DNA of 64,000 nucleotides from Hygrophila difformis (GCA_030278955.1 JAOANR010000003.1:27915227-27979226), one strand, 5' to 3'. Positions 11,276-23,502 are shown, counted from the stretch's first letter. Program-made: numbers and translations. The notes: generated by a model from the letters alone, not told the origin.

Positions 11276-13582
11276 TAAGTACCGGATCGTTCACTGGAGG
11301 ATGTGCGATGGAAGCAGGGCCCACGCCGTTTACTAAGATTTTCCACTCGGTTACTCGATTTAAGTTTGTGATTGACTATCAACTACTTGACAGAATTTAA
11401 ACTAGATTATGAAAGCAATTAAAATAAAGCAGATAAAATTATTCTAGAAAGCGAATTAAATTTAATCTAAGAAAGCAATAAAATTATTCTAAGAAAGCGG
11501 TTAAAATTATCTAAGAAAGCAGATTTAAATTATGACAGAAGGGACAGGAAGAAAAGAATAAAGATTGGACAAGATTCAGATGAAACACAATTAAACTTCC
11601 ATTTTAATTCACAGATCTTAGCTTGGGATAATCCATCAGTTAGCTAACTCTCATGTTCTCTATACCATGTTCCCTTTAACAGACAGGTACTTACAGTAAG
11701 AGTTTACATGCTCTTAAGACAGCAAAATCTAAGATACCACAGACTCTCAACTGCCCTCACACGGCCGTGTAGAGGCATGTTATTCATCTGTGGTGGACAA
11801 ACAACACCTGACAAATCATTTATTGAAGTGGCAAGTACCGCTATCATTCCCCCATGTCACACCCGAAGATTCTAATCAAGCCCTGAACTATCCCTTAACT
11901 ATCAGTCCTAGTAGCAGTTACACAACTCTCAATACAACCGAGTGACCTCTAACGAAAGCATTTAAAAGAAAGCGATAAAGAAAGCGTTTAAAATCCTATC
12001 ACTCGGAAGTTTTAAAAGCCTGACCCTGGTAGTAAAAGAAAGCCCCCAGTCAGAATGACTGGGTGTGGATCAAGAATTCCCTATTCTCGGTGAACCGCTC
12101 GCAGTGTTCACTTCCCGTTGGGTGGTTATGAGATACAAACTAATGAAACAAACTAATAAATTAGTTCGTTCCGGATGCACTCACTCAGGACTCAAAAATA
12201 GGCTTTGGCAGAAGAGGATAGCAGTTGAAAGGAACTCAACCCTATCTTAAAAAATAACCAAGGCCTGTGTATTGTTCCTCTAGAATTATCTAACACACTG
12301 TATTTGAATCCAAGTGGATCCCATCTCGGTGTGATAGTTAAGACTAGATTCCCAATACATAGCAATTTTGGAAAATAATAGATTTTGAAAATCATTCCCT
12401 AAACAGGTACTAGACTCTCAATAAGAACACAGACCCTTTCAGTCTAGGTGAGACCTAATCGCTGACTCTGCTTCTAATTTCCCAAAATCAACCCCCAGTC
12501 GGATATGAATTAGTCATAACTGTCGAATTTATCCCTTACTCAGATCCGGATTTTATAAAGGAATTTTTGTTGGAAATTTATTATGAAACATCTGATTTAA
12601 ATCAAGACTCTATGTCCAAGGGAAGGATCCCAAAATCATAATGACCACAATATCTACATAATAATATCATGCATAAATTTATAGAGAAGTGTAAAATTAA
12701 ATAACCCAAAATATAAGGTGGGTTTAGACAGAAGTTGACACACAGAGATGAAATAGCCGGAGATGAGAAGAATTTTGGCTAAAGAGAGTGCCAGAAATAA
12801 CTGGGGTGATCTGTATTGCAAACATCTGCTATCCAGTTCCCAATTATTCCAGGTGGAACGGATTTAGACAGCAGAATAATCTTAAATGACAGTGGTCGCT
12901 ATCATTCAGACCCTTACTATCTGTGAATCGGAGAAAAATCTACATGTTCTTTCGCTGTCTTAATTACTAGACAACATTGACCTATGTCGTCTAGTGTTGG
13001 CACAGTTTGAGATTCGGGTTTGAAATTAAGATAAAGAAAAGAAGACTGTATCCGGACAGGAGTCAGCTGAGCAGCTATTATAATCCCGGATGGACGAACC
13101 GCCAAGGCTTCCACCGACCACTATCCGGACCATGCAAAATAACATCTAGTAATTAATATACAGACCAAGAGCTAGTTATCCGTGTGGGAATATCCACCAA
13201 CATTAATCTGATATATTCCTTATTAGAAGTTTCACACATCACAGAAAAGACAAAATAAATAAAAGAAAAATATTTTTGGGTCATCTTGCATGAGAGACAT
13301 TGGTTTCTCATGCAAGGTATGGAAATGATTCCATAATTACTCTTCATGGTCTAAATAATCAATCATTCCATAATTAATTAATTACAGTCCGGATTATATA
13401 CTTAGATCATTAGAGTTTAATCATTTGTAGAAAAATCTTTTAATGGGAAATTGAACAAAGTTCTTTATATCAAATTAATCATGGGTTGAGATCATTGGAT
13501 TTCAACCTCAAAATATTAATATAAAGGTTCAATTAATTAATGGAGTGAGATGGAGAATAAAAATTTGGCAAAAAGATGCCAC

Positions 13583-14028
13583 TTTGTCGCGGAATAGAGT
13601 TTGTGTCGCGGACCATGGGTCCGCGAAAAGGGTTTCGCGACAAAATGTTTGAAAATTGGTAAGGACATAATTCCTGGTCGCGGAACAAGGATTTTGTCGC
13701 GGTCCGTGGTTCCGCGACAAAGGTTCCGCAACAGAGTCCTCCCAGAATAAAATTACAAGTATTTGGGTCCTTGGTCGCTAATCAAGGGTTTTTGTCGCAG
13801 AACGTGGTTCCGCGACAAGATTGCTTCGCGACCAAGGGTTTCAAAATAATGGCAAGGCATAATTTTCTGTCTCGGAATAAGGTTTTGTCGCGGTATGTGG
13901 TTCCGCGACAAGGGTGCTCCGCGACAAAAGCCATGCAGACAAAATGCAAGAATTTGGTCCTTTGTCGCTAAACATGGGTTTTTTCGCGGAACGTGGTTCC
14001 GCGACAAAGTGTTCCGCGACAAAAGGTT
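13583..14028. repeat. GTCGCGGAAC hairpin array 1, second LTR copy of A
   Basis: Counterpart of 4971-5416. Several substitutions hit the stems (for example GTCGCGGTATG for GTCGCGGAACG near 13890, and TTTTCGCGG near 13980), so some hairpins have weakened since insertion. Confidence 0.8.
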
Positions 14029-14776
14029 TTAAAATTTTATAAAAATTTTGGCAGCATAACGCCTAATATTGCATTACATGGGTTTGCGTTGTGATCCGTG
14101 GGATCACAACGGGAAAATTACATTGCAACCCGTGGGGTTACAATGTGATGCAATACAATATAGGAGATGCAATTTTAAATAAATATGCACAAACACTTTA
14201 ACACTATCCATTTTTAGATCTAATGCACTAAAACTAAAAGTAAAATAAAGAAATAAACTAACTAAAATCTAAACTAGACATGAACAGAATACTAAACAAA
14301 ATAAATATAGCAAAACAAGAACTACTACTGAATACAAACTATGCTAGCACTAAAAAAAAAAATAAAATAAAATAAAACCTACATTAAATCTATCAAGGGT
14401 AAATATCAAATGTTTATGCATTTTATTAAATAAGGAAAGCAATAAAACCTAACTATAATACCAAAACATGGTTAAAAATACACCCATTAATTAAGTGTTT
14501 GAAACCCACAAACTACAAAATATAAAACTGGGAAAAAAAGAAATGAACACTAGCTACACTATTTTATTACAAAACATAAATTAAAACTAAGCTAAAGTCT
14601 ATTTCTACATGGCATGAAAATAAATTAAACTGCCTACTCTAACATATTTTTGGAGAGCACAGTGGTGCCTCCAAGAACAGGGAAAAATAAACTATAGTGT
14701 AGCTAGGTTACTGTTCAAGGGGGTGGGAGGATATATTTATAGATGAGTAGGAAAGCCCTAGGCCCATTAGAGACCC

Positions 14777-15173
14777 ACTTGGTCGCCAAACAAAATATTT
14801 TGTCGCGGAACAGCTTGCATAGGGACACAACACATAAAATTTGCTTTTTTGCTTCAGATTTTCGCACAGGAGAGGACGGGAGCTCGAGTCCAGCAAGATA
14901 AGACAAATCTTTCTTACCCAGCGGGACCTCAAGTCCTGGGACCTTGTGCGTATTTAGGCATGTGAGGAATTTCAAATGGGTGAGTGGAGCAAGTCACGTG
15001 AGCTGTCTGTCTCTTGCTTCAATTTTCTCTGTGTGTCGCGGTCGTGGTCCTTTGTCGCGGAACATTGTTCCGCAACAAATTTGTGTCTTGATATTCCTCT
15101 CACAGTCGCGGAGCAATTTTTTGGTCGCGGAGCATTTTTTTGGTCGCGGAGCAACCTTCCGCGACAAAGGTTT
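14777..15173. repeat. GTCGCGGAAC hairpin array 2, second LTR copy of A
   Basis: Counterpart of 6165-6574 with one TGGTCGCGGAGCA-type unit (15 bp) missing, and one stem base changed (CCGCAACAAA near 15071). Confidence 0.8.
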
Positions 15174-15407
15174 TAATTTTCTCTCTCTCTTTCTTTGTTT
15201 CCAGATTTCTCTTCTTTCCTCTTCTTTTCTGTTTTGATTCTCGATCCCATCTTTCTTTTCTCTTCAATTTTCTTCTTCTTCTTCCTGTCCTCTCCATCTT
15301 CCTGTTCATTCCAGTTTTGCTTTCTTCTTCCTCTTCGTTCTTTCTTCTTCATTTTTCATCCTCCATTCTCTCTTGTTTCTTGCTTCCTCGTCTCTTCTGT
15401 TTTCTTT

Positions 15408-15412
15408 CTTTT
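15408..15412. repeat. target site duplication CTTTT (left, gag-only element)
   Basis: CTTTT precedes TGTAATACCC and recurs at 23498-23502 after TGTTACA. The uninterrupted A LTR has a single copy at the same point (around 6805). Confidence 0.92.
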
Positions 15413-16651
15413 TGTAATACCCGGGGTTTTTACAACGCCCAAAGAAACGAAATAAGATTTATTTCCGAGAAGAAAATAATTTATTACAATAAATTATTGC
15501 TCGGAAATGGCGTGACCGATAAATTCAAAGAATTCGAACCCAAATTTTGGTCAAGTCGAAATGGGACGAAAGAGGGAAAGGAAGCCCGAAGATATTCCAT
15601 GGATTAATCCCAAAAGAATTGGAATTAAATTCAAGAAGGAAAAGAATTTTAATTCCAAGAACCCGTGAAGTCGGAAATAAATTAATTAGATAAATTATTG
15701 CACGGGAACCACAGGACGACGAATTCAAGCCGACGGATTCGAACTCGACGAATTCTTGATTTCAAATATGAAATTCATTGGAGTCAAAATAAAATTTAGA
15801 AAGGAATCGTAACCCCAGAAATGACCCGAAAAGTCGAACCGAAAACGTAGGGGATAGAAACCCGATCGAGAAAAGAAGAAAAGACCCGACGGACCACGCG
15901 GACCGCCGAACCGGCCGGTCCGGCCGGCCCGCGCTGTCCGCGCGCCGCCGCGCGGCCACCGCGCGGCCAAGGGCGTCGCGACGCCAGGCCTGGCACGCGT
16001 GCTCCGCGCGACCATAGGGGTGGGTGCGCGCCACCTCCGCGCCAGAGGGGCTGAAGGTGCAATCTTTCCATTCGGGGGTGATTTTCTTGCCGAAATTACA
16101 ACTCCCTTCGAGGGAAACCAAATCCCAGCCTTAAGGAAGGCTTAGGGGCGGCTGGGGAGCCTCAAAACCCTAATCCCACAGAAAACCCATCCCCACCATA
16201 CTTACAAACTCCCTCTCCAAGCCAAACCCTCCCGACGAAGCTTTCCGGCGAACATTCCGGCGACGACGAGGTGAACGGGACTGAGCCACGGCTTCATAGA
16301 ACCTTGGTAAGTCTTAATATATCGTTCCATCAGTCCATGAGTCTCCAAAACGCGAATTCTAACACTATTTCCTTACTACGATTTCACGTCGGAAAACGAA
16401 CAAAAAGCGATCGGAGAAGTTGGCCGTTCGTCGTGACCCTAGGACGTCCGGAAACCCAATCCAGCGACCCTATCATCATTCTAAGTAAGTTAACACCTTA
16501 CTCACAAATTTTTGCGGTTGTTTGTTGTTTAAATCTCGAGATATAGGCTTGTAACAAAAATCGGTTTTCAAAAACCCTATTTTCGTCCAATTTTAAAGAC
16601 TCGCCAAAAACTCGACCTTCGGGAATTCAAACCGAAAACTTTTCAACATAG

Positions 16652-17290
16652 AAGTTGTTCCTAACACCTTTATCTATCTTGTGTCCAAATTTCAGCCATT
16701 GACATTAAGTTTTGCTATCCCAACTTTCGCCATGAACTTTCTGTATTGAACCGAACCGTTTAAATCTGTGACAGATTCCTTCATTCAACTTGATGCATGT
16801 TTTTCACCCATTTTTCGAATGATTTAACTTTGCATTTCTAAACAAAAGTTGTAGATAATTGTGTCTAGATTATGCCTACAAAATTTCACGAATTTTGGTG
16901 TTCATTTGATATGTCAAACGGCCAAGTTTTTAGAACTGTTTTGAATTCGTTTTAAGGGCCATGAGTATGCAGTGAGTTGCACTCGATTTTTGAGTACCAA
17001 GAATTCATTATTTCCAAAAACTTAAAACATGAAAGTTGTTCCTTAATGTGTCGTGTAGTTACTGTAAAAATTTCACATCGATTGGTTTTGAAATGAATTT
17101 TTAATCGGCGTTGCACGAACCTGTGACGAAAACGGTTTTTGAAACATAAATTATTCTTTGCAACAAACTCGGATTTCAACTCACTTCGGAACCTTATTTC
17201 CAAAAACTTAAAACATGAAAGTTGTTCGTATGTGTGTTTTTGAATTACTGTAAAAGTTTCAGAATTTTTGGAGAAAAGACGAATTTTTAA
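16652..17290 (+). repeat. four ~190-bp degenerate modules in LTR
   Basis: The anchor AAGTTGT occurs at 16652, 16846, 17033 and 17219, spacings 194, 187 and 186 bp. Each is followed 30-50 nt later by an (A)CTGTAAAAATTTCA-like or CAAAATTTCA-like block and often AGAATTTTTGG. Counterparts are at 21706-22344 in the other LTR. Confidence 0.75.
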
Positions 17291-17511
17291 TTAAGAAAGG
17301 CGTAAACTGCCTCGAATAGGATTTTTCGAACTTGAGAAAACTCGAACTATGAAAACGCGATATCGATCCTTTGATAACTTTGAAATACGAACTTTCGAAA
17401 AATCCCGTTCACTAGGCTGAGCCGATCTTCATACTATCATTATCTTTGAGACTGCCTCGTTAGTGATCTCGCGCGCTGCGCTTTATTTGGACTGCCTCGT
17501 TAGTGGTCCTA

Positions 17512-17701
17512 TGCCAAAACGGCAGTTGTGCACATGGCCTGCCAAATCGGCAGTGGGAAATACACGGCCTGCCCGAGTGGTAGTGAAACCGTTTGAAAGG
17601 CCTGTCAAACGACAGTTGATATACATGCCTGTCAAATTGACAGTAGATACACACGGCTTGCCGAAATGGCAATCGAGATACATGGCTAGCCAAAACGGCA
17701 G
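17512..17701 (+). repeat. array of seven small hairpins with covarying stems
   Basis: Units at 17512, 17540, 17570, 17603, 17630, 17659 and 17688 follow TGYC-N4/5-GRCA. The stem is TGCC/GGCA in some, TGTC/GACA in others and TGCC/GGTA (G-U pair) in one; the last unit loses its outer pair. Spacing is 27-33 nt. Counterpart at 22566-22755. Confidence 0.8.
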
Positions 17702-18446
17702 TCAATACTGATATGGCTGCGGCCGCCGGTTCACCGGCTAACTGATTATGATTTTTGAGATTGCCTCGTTAGTGATCTCTCTTGTGTGGTGTCCTCTTCT
17801 TAGTTGCGGGATAAAATATAAAAGACTTGTGTGAGTGTTGATTACGCTTAAATCTTTTGTATCATGTTTTTAAATTACGCATTTAAATTACGTCATTTAA
17901 GTTATGCTTTTAAATTCCGCTTTTAAATTCCGCTTTTAAATTATGCATAGTCGTCTTGAATAAATTAAACATGTTTTCCGCTGCGAATAAAATATGGATT
18001 TTTAAAGTAATGCATGACGAGTGAATCTTTGGATTTAAACACATGTAACCCCTTAAATTGTTTTGTTAGGGCTTAACTTACTCAGTATTTTATATACTGA
18101 TAAAACCCGTTGTTCATTTTTCCATTACAGAGTACGGAGCATGATCATGCATCGGGGGATCACTTTGGATATTGGCTATTTATTTACATGACTTGCATGC
18201 GGGTTTGTTGACCCGAGTTTTTGCCATGTCGGCCCATATTTAAATTTCCGCTGCAACATATTATTCTTATTCATGTATGGATGATGATACACTATTATTT
18301 TTAAGTAATTCCGGACTTGCTTTTAAAACTTTTTCCAACACCTATAGCCTTGCATCTCTTTAGTAAGCTCGGAGAAACCGTGTCTTGCTAGGGAGGTGCG
18401 GCGGTGACACCTCGGCCTGGGTTATCAAATCCGGGGTGTTACAAAG

Positions 18447-18458
18447 TGGTATCAGAGC
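18447..18458 (+). other. Primer binding site, initiator Met-tRNA type (gag-only element)
   Basis: TGGTATCAGAGC, three nt after the LTR end, complementary to the 3' end of plant initiator Met-tRNA. Usual for Tekay/Del and many other plant gypsy elements. Confidence 0.93.
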
Positions 18459-18977
18459 CCGGAAATATTTTTAAATTATTATTATTATTTTGGCCAATAT
18501 AGAGGCCCAAGATTTTTAAACAAATATTAATATTATTTTAAAATTTTTAAGTACCATTATTATTATTTAAATTTTAAGTTTCATTTCCATGGAACAAAAT
18601 TTATTTGAAACCCATGGAAAATATTTACATATGCATAGAAATTTTTCCAACAAGTTTTTAAAGTCACGAAAATATTTTTCCGGGTTGGGGTAGCATTGTA
18701 TAAAGCATACATGCATTCGCATACATACATACATGAATATCGCGCTAATTTTTTTTTATGTGAATTAACAGTGTCAAAACTCTTACCTTCAAATTAGTTA
18801 TGACATTGACTTAGAAGCGTTTGCTTTAAACTAATTCTGCCTCAGTCTTATAATTTGATCACCTAAGTTTAGCATTCTCCTATCTATTACCTCTTTCCAA
18901 TCCTACCTTATAGATTTTCTTGAACGCTAACTTGCCTTAGATTAGAAACTCATCTTCACGTGTGTTGGTAACAGAGA
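18459..18977 (+). other. 5' leader of gag-only element
   Basis: About 520 bp between primer site and gag, AT-rich and without open frames. Its last part (GATTAGAAACTCATCTTC) matches the leader of the 31399 complex directly before the gag stub there, so the two families share ancestry. Confidence 0.7.
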
Positions 18978-20033
18978 ATGGCACCTAAGGGAAAATCGAG
19001 AAAGGAAATCCCAAACAACACTAACGCTGACCTCCCCAACACACCGAACAATAATGAGATCCCTCAGAACATAGAAGGGCGAGTGCCTCATGTTCCCAAC
19101 AATATGGATGAGCGTCTAAGGACTGTCGAGGAAGTTCTCGTAGTATTAGGAAATGCTGAAGTGCAACGTGCACAAGCGGGTGTACCACCACCGGTAACCC
19201 GGGTCAACTACTTAGCTTTGGTAAACCCTTACCAACCACCCCACTACGGCGGCGAAGAGGACCCGGCTCAGCTAGAGGAATGGATACGGACGTTCGACAA
19301 GCTGTTGAACGCCGTAAAGTGTCCCGATGGGGAAAAGGTTCACGTAGCTTCATACTACCTAGGAGGCGAGGCGGATGATTGGTGGCAAGTCACCCAAGGG
19401 AAACGTGCAGAGTACGACGAGCCCTACACATGGTCAGGATTCACGGATCTGCTTAGGGATCATTTTTATCCCATGAGCATGAAGGGTGCTATGTATGAGG
19501 AATTTCTGACACTGAGGCAAGGAGGAAAGACGGTCCAAGAATACTATAACCGTTTCAAGGAGTTGGTGCGGTTCGCGCCGAGACTGGTGCCAACTGATGT
19601 AGAGAAGGCACAGAAGTTCGAGACGGGACTGAACTTATCTATTAGAGAGGTGATCACGGGCGAGCACTATCTTGACCTACAAGCTGTGTATGATCGTGCA
19701 GTAGCGGTTGCACGAGTTCAAGGACTGAAACAGAAACCGGTAGGTGGGACTAAGCAAGGACCACAAGGACGATACAGGAGGAATAAGGACCATTCCCGTA
19801 GAAACTTGGACCGACCACATCAAAACGACAATGGACGAAACAAGGGGATAGTTTTCAACCATGGCGACTATGCGCCACCATGTCCAAAGTGTGGTAAACC
19901 ACACTATGCGAGAGGATGCACTCAGCCTGGAGCATGCCTTCGGTGCGGTCGACATGGTCATCGGTTGCGTGACTGCCGGACGCGAATAGAAAATATAAAC
20001 AAGAGGGAGGACGTGACCACTCGGCCCAAGTAA
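18978..20033 (+). CDS. gag: Retrotransposon Gag polyprotein (Ty3/gypsy), intact
   Basis: 351 residues from ATG 18978. The N-terminus is Asn/Pro-rich. A Retrotrans_gag-type core follows from about residue 88 to 250, with the marks HYGGEEDPAQLEEWI, ASYYLGGEADDWW and LRQGGKTVQEYYNRFKEL. The C-terminus is basic and has two zinc knuckles: CPKCGKPHYARGC (CX2CX3HX4C) and CLRCGRHGHRLRDC (CX2CX4HX4C), coding roughly 19879-19977. Gag forms the cytoplasmic particle and binds RNA. The frame is fully open in an element that lacks pol, which suggests selection for, or very recent loss from, a working Gag. No frame continues into protease; the stop is TAA at 20031. The start is supported by the conserved ATG context shared with the gag stub at 34933. 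Confidence 0.93.
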   Translation: MAPKGKSRKEIPNNTNADLPNTPNNNEIPQNIEGRVPHVPNNMDERLRTVEEVLVVLGNAEVQRAQAGVPPPVTRVNYLALVNPYQPPHYGGEEDPAQLEEWIRTFDKLLNAVKCPDGEKVHVASYYLGGEADDWWQVTQGKRAEYDEPYTWSGFTDLLRDHFYPMSMKGAMYEEFLTLRQGGKTVQEYYNRFKELVRFAPRLVPTDVEKAQKFETGLNLSIREVITGEHYLDLQAVYDRAVAVARVQGLKQKPVGGTKQGPQGRYRRNKDHSRRNLDRPHQNDNGRNKGIVFNHGDYAPPCPKCGKPHYARGCTQPGACLRCGRHGHRLRDCRTRIENINKREDVTTRPK

Positions 20034-20130
20034 CCGTAAGAAGTTTTCAAGCATCGACAAACTACATTTATTTTTGAGTACGACTCTAAGAATTGTATCC
20101 AATCAAAAATAAATGAATTCAAATTGTTTT

Positions 20131-20205
20131 GAACTACGTTATGACTTGATCCCTTCACGGGGTACGTAGGCAGCTTGGAAATCTAAATTCTGGGTTCAGT
20201 CAAAT
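20131..20205 (+). other. conserved pre-PPT block (GAACTACGT...GGGTACGTAGG)
   Basis: A 75-nt block containing GAACTACGTTATGACTTGAT and GGTACGTAGGCA recurs with few changes at 35117-35191 and 39061-39135. I know this motif as widespread near the 3' ends of plant gypsy elements; its role is unknown to me. Confidence 0.6.
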
Positions 20206-20278
20206 AATAACAGACAACAACACACACTAATACAATCACGCAACCAAACAATGTCCGAGCTCGCGAGGAGCTAACGCC

Positions 20279-20427
20279 CAACTTCGAGGACGAAGTTGAT
20301 TCCTAAGGGGGAGAGGATGTAACACCCGAGAAATTTAATTCACGTTCAAAGGAATGGGATAAATTTCTTATGGAAAGTAGATGGAAATACCCCAACATTA
20401 AATTGAGCCCAAAAGAAAGCGAGGGCG
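20279..20427 (+). other. relic second 3' junction: hairpin, purine tract and LTR start
   Basis: 20279-20298 is a stem CAACTTC/GAAGTTG with loop GAGGAC. It is followed by AAGGGGGAGAGGA (20305-20317) and TGTAACACCC (20318), which looks like the start of another LTR, about 110 bp long. The same order (hairpin, purines, LTR) repeats at the true 3' junction 130 bp later. Confidence 0.7.
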
Positions 20428-20447
20428 CAACTTCGGGGACGAAGTTG
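20428..20447 (+). other. PPT-proximal stem-loop, gag-only element
   Basis: Perfect 7-bp stem CAACTTC/GAAGTTG with loop GGGGAC, six nt before the purine tract. Confidence 0.75.
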
Positions 20448-20453
20448 ATTCTT

Positions 20454-20461
20454 AAGGGGGG
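20454..20461 (+). other. Polypurine tract of gag-only element
   Basis: AAGGGGGG, followed by TAGAC and the LTR start TGTAATACCC at 20467. Confidence 0.85.
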
Positions 20462-20466
20462 TAGAC

Positions 20467-23400
20467 TGTAATACCCGGGGTTTTTACAACGCCCAAAGAA
20501 ACGAAATAAGATTTATTTCCGAGAAGAAAATAATTTATTACAATAAATTATTGCTCGGAAATGGCGTGACCGATAAATTCAAAGAATTCGAACCCAAATT
20601 TTGGTCAAGTCGAAATGGGACGAAAGAGGGAAAGGAAGCCCGAAGATATTCCATGGATTAATCCCAAAAGAATTGGAATTAAATTCAAGAAGGAAAAGAA
20701 TTTTAATTCCAAGAACCCGTGAAGTCGGAAATAAATTAATTAGATAAATTATTGCACGGGAACCACAGGACGACGAATTCAAGCCGACGGATTCGAACTC
20801 GACGAATTCTTGATTTCAAATATGAAATTCATTGGAGTCAAAATAAAATTTAGAAAGGAATCGTAACCCCAGAAATGACCCGAAAAGTCGAACCGAAAAC
20901 GTAGGGGATAGAAACCCGATCGAGAAAAGAAGAAAAGACCCGACGGACCACGCGGACCGCCGAACCGGCCGGTCCGGCCGGCCCGCGCTGTCCGCGCGCC
21001 GCCGCGCGGCCACCGCGCGGCCAAGGGCGTCGCGACGCCAGGCCTGGCACGCGTGCTCCGCGCGACCATAGGGGTGGGTGCGCGCCACCTCCGCGCCAGA
21101 GGGGCTGAAGGTGCAATCTTTCCATTCGGGGGTGATTTTCTTGCCGAAATTACAACTCCCTTCGAGGGAAACCAAATCCCAGCCTTAAGGAAGGCTTAGG
21201 GGCGGCTGGGGAGCCTCAAAACCCTAATCCCACAGAAAACCCATCCCCACCATACTTACAAACTCCCTCTCCAAGCCAAACCCTCCCGACGAAGCTTTCC
21301 GGCGAACATTCCGGCGACGACGAGGTGAACGGGACTGAGCCACGGCTTCATAGAACCTTGGTAAGTCTTAATATATCGTTCCATCAGTCCATGAGTCTCC
21401 AAAACTCGAATTCTAACACTATTTCCTTACTACGATTTCACGTCGGAAAACGAACAAAAAGCGATCGGAGAAGTTGGCCGTTCGTCGTGACCCTAGGACG
21501 TCCGGAAACCCAATCCAGCGACCCTATCATCATTCTAAGTAAGTTAACACCTTACTCACAAATTTTTGCGGTTGTTTGTTGTTTAAATCTCGAGATATAG
21601 GCTTGTAACAAAAATCGGTTTTCAAAAACCCTATTTTCGTCCAATTTTAAAGACTCGCCAAAAACTCGACCTTCGGGAATTCAAACCGAAAACTTTTCAA
21701 CATAGAAGTTGTTCCTAACACCTTTATCTATCTTGTGTCCAAATTTCAGCCATTGACATTAAGTTTTGATATCCCAACTTTCGCCATGAACTTTCTGTAT
21801 TGAACCGAACCGTTTAAATCTGTGACAGATTCCTTCATTCAACTTGATGCATGTTTTTCACCCATTTTTCGAATGATTTAACTTTGCATTTCTAAACAAA
21901 AGTTGTAGATAATTGTGTCTAGATTATGCCTACAAAATTTCACGAATTTTGGTGTTCATTTGATATGTCAAACGGCCAAGTTTTTAGAACTGTTTTGAAT
22001 TCGTTTTAAGGGCCATGAGTATGCAGTGAGTTGCACTCGATTTTTGAGTACCAAGAATTCATTATTTCCAAAAACTTAAAACATGAAAGTTGTTCCTTAA
22101 TGTGTCGTGTAGTTACTGTAAAAATTTCACATCGATTGGTTTTGAAATGAATTTTTAATCGGCGTTGCACGAACCTGTGACGAAAACGGTTTTTGAAACA
22201 TAAATTATTCTTTGCAACAAACTCGGATTTCAACTCACTTCGGAACCTTATTTCCAAAAACTTAAAACATGAAAGTTGTTCGTATGTGTGTTTTTGAATT
22301 ACTGTAAAAGTTTCAGAATTTTTGGAGAAAAGACGAATTTTTAATTAAGAAAGGCGTAAACTGCCTCGAATAGGATTTTTCGAACTTGAGAAAACTCGAA
22401 CTATGAAAACGCGATATCGATCCTTTGATAACTTTGAAATACGAACTTTCGAAAAATCCCGTTCACTAGGCTGAGCCGATCTTCATACTATCATTATCTT
22501 TGAGACTGCCTCGTTAGTGATCTCGCGCGCTGCGCTTTATTTGGACTGCCTCGTTAGTGGTCCTATGCCAAAACGGCAGTTGTGCACATGGCCTGCCAAA
22601 TCGGCAGTGGGAAATACACGGCCTGCCCGAGTGGTAGTGAAACCGTTTGAAAGGCCTGTCAAACGACAGTTGATATACATGCCTGTCAAATTGACAGTAG
22701 ATACACACGGCTTGCCGAAATGGCAATCGAGATACATGGCTAGCCAAAACGGCAGTCAATACTGATATGGCTGCGGCCGCCGGTTCACCGGCTAATTGAT
22801 TATGATTTTTGAGATTGCCTCGTTAGTGATCTCTCTTGTGTGGTGTCCTCTTCTTAGTTGCGGGATAAAATATAAAAGACTTGTGTGAGTGTTGATTACG
22901 CTTAAATCTTTTGTATCATGTTTTTAAATTACGCATTTAAATTACGTCATTTAAGTTATGCTTTTAAATTCCGCTTTTAAATTCCGCTTTTAAATTATGC
23001 ATAGTCGTCTTGAATAAATTAAACATGTTTTCCGCTGCGAATAAAATATGGATTTTTAAAGTAATGCATGACGAGTGAATCTTTGGATTTAAACACATGT
23101 AACCCCTTAAATTGTTTTGTTAGGGCTTAACTTACTCAGTATTTTATATACTGATAAAACCCGTTGTTCATTTTTCCATTACAGAGTACGGAGCATGATC
23201 ATGCATCGGGGGATCACTTTGGATATTGGCTATTTATTTACATGACTTGCATGCGGGTTTGTTGACCCGAGTTTTTGCCATGTCGGCCCATATTTAAATT
23301 TCCGCTGCAACATATTATTCTTATTCATGTATGGATGATGATACACTATTATTTTTAAGTAATTCCGGACTTGCTTTTAAAACTTTTTCCAACACCTATA

Positions 23401-23497
23401 GCCTTGCATCTCTTTAGTAAGCTCGGAGAAACCGTGTCTTGCTAGGGAGGTGCGGCGGTGACACCTCGGCCTGGGTTATCAAATCCGGGGTGTTACA
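20467..23497 (+). repeat. 3' LTR of gag-only element
   Basis: Same length (3031 bp) and order of parts as 15413-18443, with its 190-bp modules at 21706-22344 and hairpin array at 22566-22755. Ends TGTTACA at 23497, followed by CTTTT. Confidence 0.93.
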
Positions 23498-23502
23498 CTT
23501 TT
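23498..23502. repeat. target site duplication CTTTT (right, gag-only element)
   Basis: Second copy of the 5-bp duplication; the A LTR continues TTGCTTCTATTTTC after it exactly as in the uninterrupted copy near 6810. Confidence 0.92.

Larger units (their letters stand above)
15413..18443 (+). repeat. 5' LTR of gag-only element
   Basis: TGTAATACCCGGGG to CCGGGGTGTTACA, with inverted ends. From the start it holds a unique AT-rich part, a G+C-rich block (15890-16060), four modules of about 190 bp (16652-17290), a hairpin array (17512-17701) and the conserved TAGCCTTGCATCTCTTTAGT tail shared with the 31399 family. GTAAG-type donor-like sites after 16308 and 16485 hint at introns but this is untested. 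Confidence 0.92.
15413..23497 (+). mobile_element. Gag-only LTR retrotransposon (TR-GAG-like, Tekay/Del-type LTRs)
   Basis: Structure: LTR 15413-18443, Met-initiator primer site 18447-18458, gag 18978-20033, purine tract 20454-20461, LTR 20467-23497, all inside a CTTTT duplication. Both LTRs are 3031 bp. I found three differences by eye (near 16352, 16714 and 17740), so it is very young. The internal region is only 2023 bp and has no protease, RT, RNase H or integrase. This layout matches the described class of terminal-repeat retrotransposons with a GAG domain; such elements need pol from an autonomous relative. Confidence 0.93.

Noticed and set aside
15762..16121. Arg/Gly/Ala-rich frames on the minus strand of the LTR (also 20816-21175)
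   Set aside because: Three overlapping frames over a G+C-rich block of an LTR; composition artefacts, identical in both LTRs because the LTRs are identical.
16308..16500. Host gene intron signals in the LTR (GTAAGT after exon-like DNA)
   Set aside because: Donor-like sites alone, in a repeated LTR and without supporting acceptor or protein similarity, are not enough to call a gene.
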